Shown piece after piece: positions 11,152-23,220 of a DNA stretch of 64,000 nucleotides. Made by a program: the position numbers and the translations under genes. Positions within the stretch are counted from its first letter, which is position 1. The number at the start of each line of letters is the position of its first letter. The notes under the pieces were generated by a model. That model did no database searches, was not told the origin of the DNA, and was given only the letters and a program-made list of their open reading frames with translations. Source of the stretch: Stromatinia cepivora (taxonomy: Eukaryota > Ascomycota > Leotiomycetes > Helotiales > Sclerotiniaceae); contig RCTD01000021.1 in NCBI GenBank assembly GCA_014898415.1, forward strand, positions 124,001-188,000, written 5' to 3'.

Positions 11152-12751
11152 CTACGAAGATTCTAAAGGTTGAGTAACATCAATACCATAAAGAGATGCA
11201 TGTTTCTTAGCCCATTGTCTGGTAAGGATTGAAGCTAAGAAAATGTTAGTCATATTCGAATAAAAATGCTTTGGAAATACATACCCTTCAAAAATTTCTT
11301 GCTAGCATACTTCTTGAAGAATGCCTCATGAGTAACAGGACGAGCAAGGTAATCAACCATCAATTGGAAGACCGGTTCAATCTCATCTTCACTATATCCG
11401 GAGTAGTGCGTCAACATGGGGTCCCATTCACCCTTCTCAAGGATAAGACGGGCGAGATACATGGATGCAGCGGCGACGTGACTGGGGAGGTACTTCATGA
11501 ATCGGTGATCGAGAAGACTAATCTCCATCAAGTACTTGCCCAAAGTACGAGTTTGGATGTCGTAGTCATCAGCCTTAGAGATACGTCTCAAGAAGTTCAT
11601 GGGGTTGGGATAGCTCAAATCATAGTTGAGAGCACTGAGAACATAACGCTCGGCACTGAGGATTTCTGCCTCAGTGAATCCATCATCGGCGACGTGACGG
11701 AAGTTGGCAACGTGGGGTGAGAGGACTTCTTCGTACTTGGAGGCAATGAACATGGCAGTAACACCAACGAGTTGAAGACGATCAAGTTGAACGACCTTAG
11801 TGGAGAGGAAGCGGTCGATGATGTTGACAGCAAGGAACAAAGTTTCCGGGAGAAGGTGAAAACGTGTGTGAACTTCGATGAGCCAGTCGACGAGAATACC
11901 ACGCATCTTCCACTCCAGATCCTCTTGATGTACCATATACTTTTCGTTGGGTTTAGTAGCGACCTCCAACTTCTTCAAGTATTCAAAAATCTCAACGACG
12001 TACTCGGCCACCATCAAGGGGTCATCTAAGTCTTCGGCATCCAAGTCGCGCACGCCTTCGGCGAACTCAAGTCTAACAGATTCCTTTGGCTCTGGTTCAA
12101 CAATAGCCTCTGCTTCGTTCTCCTTCTCCTCGACAACTTCGGTTTGCTTGATTCTCTTTTCTGCTTCAATGTGGACCTTCTTTCGGGATGGTTGTTCATC
12201 TTCAACGGGTGTTTCTTCTTTGACTGAGGCTGCTATCGTAGCTGCAGCTGCAGTGGTCTTTCTCTTCATGACACCTGACCCAGCTGCCTTGCTCAATGAC
12301 TTCTTATTTGCATCCTTAGCTCCGAGGGCTGATCGTGTACTGTTCTTGGTGACGCCAGTTGGTTGTGAAGCTTTTGAAACTAGTCCACTCTTGGCAGCAG
12401 GCTTCTTTGCCTCAAGGGCATCACCTCCTTTGGCAACGTTGCTTACATCTCCCAGCGCGGCCCGTTTTCGGAGTGGTTGTGTATTGGTGGTTGATTTCTT
12501 GCTTGCAAGTGGCTTCTTAACGGCACCGGTAACTTCTTCTGTGGTAAAAGCTGCAGCTTTAGATCTAGTAAGACGAGTTGTGACACTAGCTACGTTCTCA
12601 TCGTTCTCATTTGTAGGGGCCCGACGGCTAGTTGCTCGACTCTATATGCATACACGATTAGCATTAACCAATTGGATGATTGTGACCAATTCAAGGAATT
12701 CATAGTTTTGGAATCGAACTATGTGGTCTCTGGGGTACATACAACTGGCAT
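11152..12751 (-). CDS. nimE: G2/mitotic-specific B-type cyclin
   Basis: Three exons: 12743-12751 (only MPV), 11285-12641 and 11152-11234, giving 482 residues. B cyclins activate Cdk1/NimX at the G2-M transition in the nucleus and are destroyed by the anaphase-promoting complex. A destruction box RxxLxxxxN is present at residues 63-71 (RAALGDVSN). The N-terminal 200 residues are basic, then acidic and low-complexity. The cyclin box starts near residue 249 with MRGILVDWLIEVH, followed by FLAVNIIDRFLS, GVTAMFIASKYEE and YDLSYPNPMNFLRR. The second cyclin fold is LLDHRFMKYLPSHVAAASMYLAR. The last exon ends QWAKKHASLYGIDVTQ. The length matches Aspergillus NimE. The tiny first exon is fixed by a GTATGT donor and a TATAG acceptor restoring frame. 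Only one cyclin gene is seen in the window. Confidence 0.95.
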
Positions 12752-14037
12752 ATTTGACAATGTGTTGTATTAACTATTATGTGTGGAGTGTTGTGGAGAG
12801 AATGATGGGTGGGTCGCTAAAAAGAAGATGGTCAGCAAGACGCGATATATAGATGTTGGAAGCGCGTGATGAATGTTGAAGACAACGACATGAAGACGCG
12901 AAGTGACGACCACAACAAGATGTATAAAGTAGAAGGGTACACATACATGAAGATGTATTAAACCTTCAATAGATCCCGACGTGTAATTGACGATATGAAG
13001 AATTGGGTTGTGATATATCGACTTTGTTGACAGATGAAGAATTGAACTTTTTTTTTGGGAATTTGTACACGAAACTGAAGAACTTGAACGATTGAACAAA
13101 CAAGATACCGAGATGGATCTAATGCTGGGCAAAATACCTAAAAGGTTATCAAGAACATGAAGGCCGAAGAGTCGAAAGTACTGTTTTTGGTTTGTTTATG
13201 GGTAGGATGAGTTGATGTTTATGGGTTGTGGATGTGGATGATGAATGAAGGGTGAATGTGTGAGGAAGACTTTCTAAAGAGGTTGTCAGAGCTTCCAAGG
13301 TTGCCAGGCACTCGCTTGTTGTGGGTGGGATTTAGCGTGTCGTGCTTCCTTTCGTGGGTTTGCGCTGGTACAGTAACCAGGATTTTTTTAGAAGAGCGAA
13401 TAGATAGATAAATAGATATGATACTAAGATAATTGTGTTTAGAGAGCAAGGGCCAAAGGGATGATATAAAACCTCAAGTTGAATTAATTGAAATCTTTCA
13501 AAAAACAATTTGTTTTTTATAGAAATGATTTTTAAACCCAAATTGACCAAATGGAGTCTTGAAAATTGTTTTTCTAAGCAAGATTTATTGTAGGAAGGAA
13601 TTGGATAATATTTTGGATTTTGGTCGGTCATAACAAGATCATATATATATATGTATCCACAATTGACATAACTTTTTCAGTAGTTGAAGCAAGTTAGACG
13701 CCGATAGCTTTGTTGATTTTCATTTAGTCCTAGGCAACCACTAAGCAACACACATCCATTTTGTTTTCGGGTGGCTTAATACCGCGTTTCCCGTCTTTCA
13801 GTTGTGTGGCTGGAGTAGAAGTAGAATGTGGCTAGTGATAGATTCTGCTACATATGATTGCATCCAGTACTCAAACTAAACTTAATCGGGAGATAGCCTT
13901 TCCGAAAGAAGTTTGAGATGCGTTCAAGCACGAACGACATCGACTTTCAAAACTCCCAACCACTGTTCCCGGAGGCCCTCGCCGTGGCGAGAAGATCAAT
14001 CGAATTGCGGTGATCAATTCGATATATAACATACATC
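12752..14037. other. Divergent intergenic region, cyclin B / uL2m
   Basis: A 1.3-kb region between two divergent genes serves as promoter DNA for both. ORFs at 12770-13132 and 13219-13631 are low-complexity shadows. A short TA run lies at about 13646-13656. The long stretch on the cyclin side could be a long 5' leader, common for cyclin genes, but nothing in the sequence proves it. Confidence 0.5.
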
Positions 14038-15285
14038 ATGTTTCAACCCAGAATACTTGCGCGACAGTGTCCAAGGGCAACATGCAATTACCTACCCATC
14101 ATTCGATCCTTCCCTCGCACATACGCAACGGTCGTTGAACCAGTACAGGCCGAAGTCCCTGCAGCACAAGCTGTAACAGCAGGTTTTGCACCTCCTGTAT
14201 CCTCATCAGATAGCAGCAGTGCTACTTTTGCTATGCGAACATATAAGCCAAGAACACCTGGTGTCAGGCATTTAAAGAGACCTATAAATGACCACTTATG
14301 GAAAGGACGACCATTTTTACCTTTAACTTTCGCTAAGAAGGGTCATGGAAAGGGAGGAAGAAATAATAGTGGTCGAGTCACAGTTAGACATCGAGGTGGT
14401 GGTCATAAGAGAAGAATTCGTACCGTGGACTTTCATCGAATGACACCGGGAGTACATACAGTGGAACGTATTGAACATGATCCAGGAAGAAGTGCGCATA
14501 TTGCATTATTGAACGAAGAAGCTACCGGTAGAAAGAGCTATATCGTTGCCGCAGAGGGCATGAGAGCTGGAGATAAAGTACAAAGTTATCGAGCCGGTAT
14601 ACCTAGAGATTTATTGGAGAGCATGGGAGGATTCGTAGATCCTGGTGTGTTGGCTGCAAAGACTGCTTGGAGAGGAAACTGTCTACCATTACACATGATC
14701 CCTATTGGTACAAGTGTTTACAATGTTGGATCAGCGAAAGGAAGAGGTGCTGTGTTCTGTAGAAGTGCAGGAACATATGCGGTTGTGGTGTCGAAAGATG
14801 ATGAGACATCCAACAGAGATAAGGGACCAATCTATGCCACTGTAAGATTGCAGAGTGGTGAGGTGAGAAAGGTTAGTATACACGCATGCGCAACTGTAGG
14901 CATTGCCAGTAATCCTCATCATCAACATCGACAACTCGGTAAAGCTGGTCGTTCAAGATGGTTGAACATTAGACCAACAGTTAGAGGTCTTGCTATGAAC
15001 GCTGGTACGTTTTTGATACTTCAACTACAATTAAGTCTTGAATGCTCACCTATTTCACAGCCGACCACCCACACGGAGGAGGAAGAGGTAAGTCAAAGGG
15101 TAACGTCGATCCCGTCAGTCCATGGGGCCAACCGGTATGTATCCATCCTTCAACTTCAAAGATACACACTAACATTACTTCCCCCACAGGCCAAAGGAGG
15201 TTACAAAACTAGAAAGGTTCGCAAGCCTAATAAATGGGTGGTAACTCCTCGCGAAAGAAATCACGGAAAGAGAAGAACAAAGTAG
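14038..15285 (+). CDS. RML2: Mitochondrial large-subunit ribosomal protein uL2m
   Basis: Exons 14038-15004, 15061-15134 and 15190-15285 give 378 residues. uL2m sits at the peptidyl-transferase centre of the mitochondrial ribosome. The first ~60 residues are a cleavable-type mitochondrial presequence (Arg/Ser-rich, few acids). Then come [46 protein letters not shown] (L2 RNA-binding fold) and the C-terminal signature [18 protein letters not shown], with the conserved His of DHPHGGG, then [14 protein letters not shown]. Introns are 56 and 55 bp; together they are a multiple of three, so the unspliced reading frame stays open and falsely gives a 415-residue protein. The splice sites (GTACGT/CACAG and GTATGT/CACAG) are needed to form the DHPHGGG motif. 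Confidence 0.96.
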   Translation: MFQPRILARQCPRATCNYLPIIRSFPRTYATVVEPVQAEVPAAQAVTAGFAPPVSSSDSSSATFAMRTYKPRTPGVRHLKRPINDHLWKGRPFLPLTFAKKGHGKGGRNNSGRVTVRHRGGGHKRRIRTVDFHRMTPGVHTVERIEHDPGRSAHIALLNEEATGRKSYIVAAEGMRAGDKVQSYRAGIPRDLLESMGGFVDPGVLAAKTAWRGNCLPLHMIPIGTSVYNVGSAKGRGAVFCRSAGTYAVVVSKDDETSNRDKGPIYATVRLQSGEVRKVSIHACATVGIASNPHHQHRQLGKAGRSRWLNIRPTVRGLAMNAGTFLILQLQLSLECSPISQPTTHTEEEEVSQRVTSIPSVHGANRYVSILQLQRYTLTLLPPQAKGGYKTRKVRKPNKWVVTPRERNHGKRRTK

Positions 15286-15948
15286 AGGCTCAATTATCAT
15301 GATATACCTTGTATTGAAGCTGTATATGTGGATTACATACCCTCCCTATTGCATATGGAAATGTCCTTTACATACCATGTACATCATCAAATACGGAACA
15401 AAGGATGTGCCTACCAATCCTCCACGTTTTGACATGCTACCTTGCATTTTCCTCTGCACAATCATTGATGATCGCTCATTCTATACCTTCAGTATAGTAT
15501 ACTATTCATCTAGTAGATCATTACAGTCCAATCATTCCACCCCAAATCCCAAGGATCCGAAATCCTCGAGAGTGGCTATTTAAGTCACCAACTCAACCAT
15601 ACTCGTAGCCTCGCACATCACATCACCCAGTCCCCACCCATAGCATCCATGATCGTCTTTCCTTTCCCTCATGTCACTACATCATTACACCATATCATTA
15701 CATCTTATCCGATAAAACCCAATCCATACCCTTTCACGCCTTCAACTAACCTCCCCGAAATCCTCCTTCCTCCTCCTCCCTAATCCCTTCTACCCCAACT
15801 TCCAACTCCCACAACACTACACAACACTGCAATCCACCCCCCCACCAATCCCATCCCATCCCAACCTTTTTCACCCCCCTCCCCTTCAATCTCCCACCTC
15901 CTACCTCCATACACCTTCAAACCCATCATAACCACTCAAATCCTCCAT

Positions 15949-15971
15949 GATTCTGATTCTGATTCTGATTC
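15949..15971 (+). repeat. Short GATTCT hexanucleotide repeat
   Basis: Nearly four tandem copies of GATTCT can be read directly in non-coding DNA. Confidence 0.9.
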
Positions 15972-16354
15972 CCCTCTGAACTGAAACATTGAAATCACAG
16001 AAAATGATTCTGCACGTCTATTTCCAATTTTGAATTCCTATGGTATTCATATTCATACTCTTATTTATAGCTTCCCCTCTACTCTTGCTCACATCCACAT
16101 CCACACTCACACTCCCCCCGCGAAACCACATCACTTACCGCATATTTAACATAACAGAACACAACACAACCAAATAGCCCCCCCCCCCCCCAAAAATCCA
16201 AAGATCACTCTCCAGCTCTCGTTGAGTTTCAACCCGAAGATGACGAATAATATGATGAAAGAGCATAAAATGCCAAGGCGATAGGGAGGAGGATGATGAT
16301 ATGAAGAAGTGTCATCTTATGTCTGATTTTAAAGTAATGGTATAGATTATGTTA

Positions 16355-16420
16355 TGAGTGAATGAGTGAATGAGTGAATGAGTGAATGAGTGAATGAGTG
16401 AATGAGTGAATGAGTGAATG
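16355..16420 (+). repeat. 8-bp tandem repeat (GAATGAGT)n
   Basis: About eight perfect copies of GAATGAGT run without interruption, with imperfect copies just after (AATGAATGAGTGAAG). Non-coding microsatellite-type array, expected to vary in copy number between strains. Confidence 0.95.
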
Positions 16421-16940
16421 AATTAACTGAAATGAATGAGTGAAGTAAAGTAATAAAGTGATTTTCTCGTGTGGATTTACTGGTTAGTTTAGGAGTTTTG
16501 GATGGATGGATGTTTTTGGCGCTATAATTATTTTATTCGATCAAGTTAGATGAAAGAGATAAATAAAATAAATAAAGTAAATCTTAAATGAAATATCTAC
16601 CTACCTCTTCCAGTATATCTATAACATTCACCAAAACACCACCACCTACCTACCTACCTTGCACTAACCAACCAACTTCACACTCAACCCCCAAATTCGC
16701 AATCATATACTAGGTAAACACAAACACCAAACCCAGATACCAAGAAGGGGAGTTCAAACTTCAAACCTCAAACTTCAAATTTCAAAGTCTCGGGAAAGTG
16801 AAATGATAAATTTCCAACCAAAAGTCCCATCATCATCATTCACTAATACTCATTTCATCACAAATACCAAAAGCAACCCCCCCCCCCCCCCAAAAAGCTT
16901 CTTTTGAAATTCAAACTAGTATCATATTTTTATATATAAC

Positions 16941-17048
16941 CCATATCCCATCCATCCATATCCCATCCATATCCCATCCATATCCCATCCATATCCCATC
17001 CATATCCCATCCATATCCCATCCATATCCCATCCATCCATCCATCCCT
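16941..17048 (+). repeat. 11-bp tandem repeat (CCATATCCCAT)n
   Basis: Eight or so near-perfect copies of CCATATCCCAT are followed by a short CCAT run. There are no spacers, so it is not a CRISPR array. Confidence 0.95.
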
Positions 17049-17454
17049 ATACATCCATCCGTTCATTTAGTTTACATAAACCCAGAAGCCCAAAAGCCGC
17101 CAAAAATCTACCCTCGACCCAAGAGGTGCGGAAATCCCCCGAACAATTTATTATCTATCATACACAAATCAATCCCGCGAATCCAAATTCCAAACATGAT
17201 TCCAACACCTGCGCTAAAGCGAATATAAACCGTGGTGGTGTTTCTTTCCAGAGAAATTTCTTTCTGGAAATTTCCTCCTATAGTGTATCATATTTTGTAT
17301 CCGCGTGTGATCGAAGTAACATATCAAATCACATACATCACATCACACCATAACATATCATATCCCAACCAACCAACCAAACACTCAAAAGTACCTCCAA
17401 TACCAGGTTTTTACTCTCAAACCCATCACTTAACCCCTAATCCCAAATCCCAGC

Positions 17455-20424
17455 TCAAGTACCCCCCTCCCAAATATCCATCGGATCAGGGTCTCCAGCA
17501 GGTCCCAACCCCATCATATGTCTAAAAATCCCCTCTCCTACTGGCGTCAAACCCGTCCCCGTCGTCGCATGCGGACCCCGCGATCCCGGCATCGTATTTG
17601 TTCTCCCCTGAGTCTCCGGCATACTAAATGTATTCGATGTCATAGCCATCCCCGCTGGAGTATTATTATAACTCGGGTTAGTCGAGAAAAACGCATCCAT
17701 GCTACGATTTGTATTTGGGGCTGGACTACTATTCGTGCTATTTTGAGCATATGGGAGAGTAGATGATCGAGGACCAGACGTTGAGGAGTTGGGTGTCGAA
17801 TGGTTAGAGGTATTGTTGGCGTTGATTGATATACTGGTTTCGGTGGTAGCACTGGGACCTCCATTGCTGTTGGGATTGCTGTTTCGATCTCTGTTTTGAC
17901 TAATAGATACGCCGCGTCCTAAGTCTCGAGCTCGTGCGTGTTCGTTTAACAGGTGCCAATTGTCTATTTCGATGTCGAAATTGTGTGGGAGCGGAGTCCT
18001 TCCGGAGCTTGATGTTGTTCTCCCACCTGCTTGTTCAGTATCGGCCGGACTGCACGATGCTTCTTGGGGATTAGTCGGGCTGTCGTTTCCCACTGGGAAC
18101 GAATTGGCACCTCTATCCTTTGGGAGCCGCATGAGAAAGTTACATCCAGGTGGAAAACTTCCCCCACCGGGAGCTGGACAAGTTCTGGCCACAATCTCTT
18201 TGGATCCCATCTATGTACATTAGCTTTACGAATAACAAAAGACACTCAATTGACGTACCGGTTCCTCGTCCCAAGGAGCATCTTTGAATTTCTTGTTGTT
18301 GTGCATACCCCTGCCCTCTAAATCAACGTCTACTTGTACTAGGAAAGACTCCGTCAAAGGATTCTTTTTCTTCAAAGCATTCATGGCACATAGGAGAAAT
18401 CTCAGAGAGTCAAGAACCCGTGTATCTTTTGGTACATCTGCGAGGTATTGAACGAAAACACGTGCTGCCACAAAGAGACAGAAGGACATGAATGTATTCA
18501 TCTATCAATGTGTTAGCCGAATTCGGTGTATCTTTGTGTGGTCTACCTACAGTCGATAAATCCATATGCGAGATCATACGCATGATATTTGTAATCTCAT
18601 TTGCAGCGGTAATGGCTCTGGCTTTGCTTTCAAGGACGACAGAATCAGGTAATCGATATTTTCCAGCCTTGAATATTGCCGCTTGGTGTAAGCAGATAGC
18701 GGAAGCATGAATATTCATGTTCAGAAACACAATATTAGGATTGGCCATCCCGTGAGGTAGTCTAAGGTGAAAAGGTAAAGAAAGGGAAGTATTCAAGAGA
18801 ATATTGTCCATACTCCGGTGTCGCTTCCAGAACTCTCCATTCAAGTCATTGTCGCGATCATCCGCATCGGAACGATGTAGATGTAAGATGTTTCGACCGA
18901 AGAGTGAAGCCATCAAGACAATCCCAGCGAAAGGTGATAGCTTAGAAGCGCCTTGAGGACTCATTGCTTCCACAAGGGTTTGAGTACATTCTGGCCTGCT
19001 CATGTCGAAAGCCTCATCCGAGGATGGTAGGTCTAATGCGATGTCGTTTTCATCAATAGCCATAGGCCAGCCAGTTCCGATACTAGCATAGCGATCTTCA
19101 CAAAAGGCCATCCAGAAAGTTCTGCGTCTCTCCTCTTTCTCTGTCCAATCACGTGGCGGTGGAAGACATTGCTTTATTTCTAGACCGGGCTTATCAAGTC
19201 TATGTAGACCCATCCTTTGGGCTGGTTAGCGAACAGCCTCTCACACGTAGGGGGTACTAACATTTGACATAATCTGATGGCAGCCCCAGTGTTCATCCAA
19301 GCTCGAGGAAAATACATCATTTTGAACTCGTAAGAAGCTATAAGAATGTGTGCTTGTGCATGTGAGACAGAAATTATGTTTTCTCCAAATCCTTTTAGTG
19401 CATCTATTTCCATATATTTTCGAGCGCGCTGGTAGAAGTGATCTTTGAGATCAATGTATTTCTCGGAAATAGAAGCTGCAAGCGTCCACATTGCGTATCG
19501 TAATGAAACTGGGGGCCGTTGACTTGGTGGACTATGGAACAATTGTTAGATCGACATATGATTAGGCTTTGGGGCGAGGAATTGCTCACAGATTCATTGC
19601 AGCAAGGTACCGGTGTTTGTGAATCATTGGAATGGAACGGTGAATATTATCGAAGTAGATTTGATGCCTGAACAATATAAGCTCATGTGTAAGATGGCCT
19701 CTAGAAAAACATACAACTCATCCACTGCATTTTGGAGGGGTAACGGCTCCTCAATTCCAAGCCCAATCATTTCCCATGGAGGAGGAAAATCATCTAACCC
19801 CATTCTAACATCCACATTATTCGAGAATCCCATTCCACTCAACGTTGGTTCAGAATCACTATCATAGCGCCATCGTTGGCTATCTGCTCTGATAGATGGA
19901 ACGTTGAATTCCGGGCCCGGGACGGTCCGTAACCTTTCCCCGCTAACATTGCTTGTGCCTTGGCTCGGATTCGTAGTTTTAGTTTCTTGTGATTTGAGCA
20001 TGGTCTCGACTTGTTCTGATAGCATGAAATGTTAGCCTAGCTCTAAAAAATACTGTATGCATCACCCGTTCTAGACCCCCCGGACCCCGATGCCTAAAGA
20101 CTTACTTAATCGCTCCTCTAATGCTTTCACGTAACCACGTTTTGGGCCAGACTTTCTCCGCACCGGATCATAAGCACAATCATGTCCCAATCTCGTACAA
20201 GTTGAACAGCTTGGTTTCGAGCCATCACATTTAAGTTTTCTTTTTCGGCATATAATACATGCAATTTTCTTCGGCCTTGGAATCATCGAGTCCCCTTCAT
20301 TTCCATCAATTCTGCCTGCCATATCGCCTGCACCCTTCAGAAGGCTGTTTGGTCTTATGTTGCCTGTTGGCTGTGAAAGATCGTTGAAGAACTCCCCGGG
20401 AGGTGTATTCGAGGCTGGTGACAT
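17455..20424 (-). CDS. Zn2Cys6 (fungal binuclear cluster) transcription factor
   Basis: Seven exons: 20106-20424, 19715-20015, 19590-19667, 19262-19531, 18551-19214, 18259-18501 and 17455-18210, giving 876 residues. It is a nuclear sequence-specific regulator. The DNA-binding cluster has Cys56, 59, 66, 73, 76 and 83 (C-x2-C-x6-C-x6-C-x2-C-x6-C) in IACIICRKRKLKCDG, followed by the linker SGPKRGYVKALEERL and a short coiled coil KQVETMLK. The middle-homology (Fungal_trans) domain begins DELHQIYFDNIHRSIPMIH and runs through RPPVSLRYAMWTLAAS, AWMNTGAAIRLCQMMGLHRLD and EKEERRRTFW. MNTFMSFCLFVAARVFVQYL is a conserved helix. The C-terminal 250 residues are Asn/Ser/Thr-rich and end GDPDPMDIWEGG, a probable activation region. 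Exon joins were chosen because they restore conserved stretches in phase. The target genes are unknown, and no metabolic cluster surrounds it. Confidence 0.93.
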
Positions 20425-21453
20425 TTCACGTCGAACACGTCGAAAGAAGTGTTTCGATTTTCAATACAATGGTTTGGGCTCTGTCCACAGCGGAATCAAT
20501 CGATTTTCCGTAAGTCCGCAGGGAGTAACTCCTGTTCTTGCACCTTAATAAGTCGCGCCGTACTTCGACATGATCTAAAAAAAGAAAATCACAGAGATAA
20601 TGAAAATCCGGTAAATTTACTCTAGTAATTTTTCTTTCTTCAATACTAAATGCTTGATAGACCGGTAGATATTAGCCTGTATTAGTAATGACAAGGTTTG
20701 GGGTCTAAGGAAATGGGGTTTATCGTTTTGTTGCTCTAGAGAGTGAGAGAAGTGGGACCTGGGGAATGAACCAGGGGAAACGCTGACTGCACGATAATGT
20801 ACAAAAGACAAAAAAAATAGAAATTAATTATTTTGTAACAATACAAAATCAATTAGCAACGGCACGTAATGGTTGATCCTACCACGTTGCTCAAGGCACC
20901 AACATTTAAAGTCGTCTTTACTTCCTAAGCTTAAATATCGTCATGTTCGTGGAACCTCCCCCTTTACTCCTCAACATTTTAAAAAGTATGAATAGAACCG
21001 GTTAAGCTCGAAGATCCCAGTGATCATCCGGCTAGATATTTGCCCGACTCACCAATTTATACGATATTCTCCACAAACATCTCTGGGAAAGATTATATTT
21101 CGGGGACTAAAATGACGTGCAGATAAACCAAGAGGCTGGAGCCAGGAACGCAAGAATGTCTGGACCTTAGGTCTTTGCTATAATAAACTGTGTTTGGACG
21201 ATATTACCTCAGATTGATATCATCCCAATCCTCCGAAATACAAGCTAGTGTCAAGGTAATCGGCGAGCAACATACTTCACATAAATATACATATATATCG
21301 GTACCGTGATAATGATTCGTCTTCCCTTTTGTGAAAACAACTTTACAGTGACTTTTCGACCGAATCTCTTGTTGTGGATGCCTTCCAGAACTTCCATCAT
21401 GGGTGTCAACCCCTTGCAGAAACCTTATTAGCCGTTTCTTAAAACCACCGTAT
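20425..21453. other. Intergenic: promoter of the Zn2Cys6 gene and 3' flank of Tex1
   Basis: No supportable ORF, RNA or repeat is found. The ORF at 20617-20811 has no recognisable content. Confidence 0.55.
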
Positions 21454-22835
21454 TTACTTCCTTTCTAAGTCGACTCCAATGATCTTCAAGCCACCGTTTT
21501 CCACATATGCTAGAATATATTTGTTTGGGTGCCAGGCGACAACCGGACAAGGGCCACCTTTGACGGTGTACACATGCTCTCCAGTTTCAGTATGGGTAAT
21601 TTCCAATCCTGTGCCTTCATCACTACCTCCAACGATATAGCTTCCGTCAAAGCTGAAACTTATGCTCCTGACGGGGCCTATCATATCAATCAAAGTACGT
21701 TGGCATATCCAATCGGTTGTATCCCAAAGTGCAATGATAGAATCTGAGCCCCCACTTGCCAAGAATCTTGCCGTTGGCTGCATCTCTACAGAAAGACACG
21801 AGGATGTATGTCCATTTAAAGTGAAAGGTTGTGAAGCCTCAAAAGTCATATTAAAGACAGGTTTGAAGTCTGGATAGGATAGAATCTTGATACGACCTTC
21901 TCCTGTTGTAAGAAAGATTTTGCTACCGCTCCAACAGAAAGCAATTTGGTTTGTCTGCACTGGCTGCTGATGTGAGGCAATAGGAGTTGACTGTGTTGGG
22001 GAGAGTATGTAGATGTTATCAGCCTAGTAATGATTAGCTTTGGCCTAAAATATACAACGGAGATCTCAAGCTTTCTTAAATAGTGTCAGGCAACGGCTTA
22101 GCTATGTTCATACAGGGTGTCCAATAGTCCGGACCACGCAGACTAGATGTGAGCTTTTTAATGTTTGAAAACAATTCAGCATTCAAAACTAAATGAATAT
22201 TCCAATCGAGGTCAGGAATTGAAAACCACATTATCGGACTGCAGCTTGGACTATTGGAAACCTTGTGTTCATTGAAATACACATATTCATACAGGTAGAA
22301 GCATGCATACCTTGCTACCAACAATAAGACTCTCGCCATCAGGGCTCCAGACGAGTGTAAAGGCGTCACCTAATCCTTTGACTTCGTTGATCACAGCTTT
22401 CGTTCTGACATCCCAAAATTTGACTACACCATCACTGCTCACACTGGCAAGTTCAGCATCTTTTACAGGATTGAAAGCCACCTTTTCGATTGCAGCACTG
22501 TGACCGACAAGTTGGGTGGAGTAATTCACTGAGGGCCTCTCAGGATTCCAGACTCTCAGCGTCTTATCCGCCGCTCCAGTCGCGATCAGATTGCCCATCG
22601 GAGACCATGCAATGCTCCTCAAACTATACGAAGAGTCAGTGGTCACGATTCAATGTCACGTGCCTTCATGGGCATTTTCACACACAAACGGGTAACAAGC
22701 AAGGGAAAGAGGGGCGTACCTATGCGAGCTAGCGCCTCTCGTACCGGGATCGTTATAGGTTTGGGTCTTCAAAGAGCTAAAATATCCGGAGAACTTCTCC
22801 TTTGAGAGGCTCTGTCGATGGCGGAGGGGCGCCAT
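21454..22835 (-). CDS. TEX1: THO/TREX complex WD40 subunit (Tex1/Tho3)
   Basis: Three exons: 22720-22835, 22311-22623 and 21454-22023, giving 332 residues. The protein is a nuclear seven-bladed WD40 subunit of THO, which couples transcription elongation to mRNA export. The start MAPLRHRQSLSKEKF is followed by blades with SLRSIAWSPMGNLIATGAADKTLRVWN, LVGHSAAIEKVAFNP...VSSDGVVKFWDVRTK, FTLVWSPDGESLIVG and LNGHTSSCLSVEMQP...LASGGSDSIIALWDTTDWICQRTL. MIGPVRSISFSFDGSYIVGGSDEG and PCPVVAWHPNKYILAY follow. The STVSxDG...VKFWD order and the TTDWICQRTL stretch are typical of Tho3 rather than other WD proteins. Intron 1 is 96 bp. Intron 2 is 287 bp, the second longest seen here, and falls in phase 0 after GSK. 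The gene diverges from RIC1. Confidence 0.92.
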
Positions 22836-23220
22836 CTTTTATGGTTATTAGGGATTTGTTGCGGATGCTGAAAGTAGTATAATATCATGTAATTTTTGAG
22901 ACTGTTTCAAATAAAGAAGGAAATGCGTACTCTTGTCATGAAAACTTTGGAAATTTAAAGATCACGGCTAGGAATACCTAGATCATTGTACTTGTTGTAT
23001 TGTCAATAATATTGAGTCTTCACACAGACATTCCTAGTACACCCCGGTGCCGAGAATTAGCCGTGCTTTCAGTGAAGTCAACCTTTAAAGATCATGCGCT
23101 TTTGATTCAAGTGCCTTGTATTTGAAAACGCAACGAAAAGCAACTTGCTCAAAATATATGTCAATAATTTCCGCGGATATGCGATGATATGGATGAAACT
23201 TCTAGTGGCATTGGACAGCC
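22836..23220. promoter_or_regulatory. Compact divergent promoter, TEX1 / RIC1
   Basis: 385 bp separate the two start codons, so the region must hold promoters for both genes. Composition is AT-moderate; no clear TATA box or known operator is read with confidence. Confidence 0.5.

Larger units (their letters stand above)
15286..17454. other. Long low-complexity intergenic region
   Basis: About 2.2 kb without a gene between the 3' ends of uL2m and the Zn2Cys6 regulator. It is rich in CCATC-type pyrimidine tracts and poly-C runs (about 16177-16190 and 16878-16891), with three tandem repeats (listed separately). ORFs at 15299-15583 and 17126-17525 are low-complexity. Confidence 0.6.

Noticed and set aside
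11947..12705. 252-codon plus-strand ORF
   Set aside because: Exact antisense of the low-complexity N-terminal half of the cyclin B gene; its Ser/Ala-rich product is a codon-complement artefact.
16355..17048. Repeat arrays resembling CRISPR
   Set aside because: Units are head-to-tail without spacers and the genome is eukaryotic; they are ordinary mini/microsatellites.
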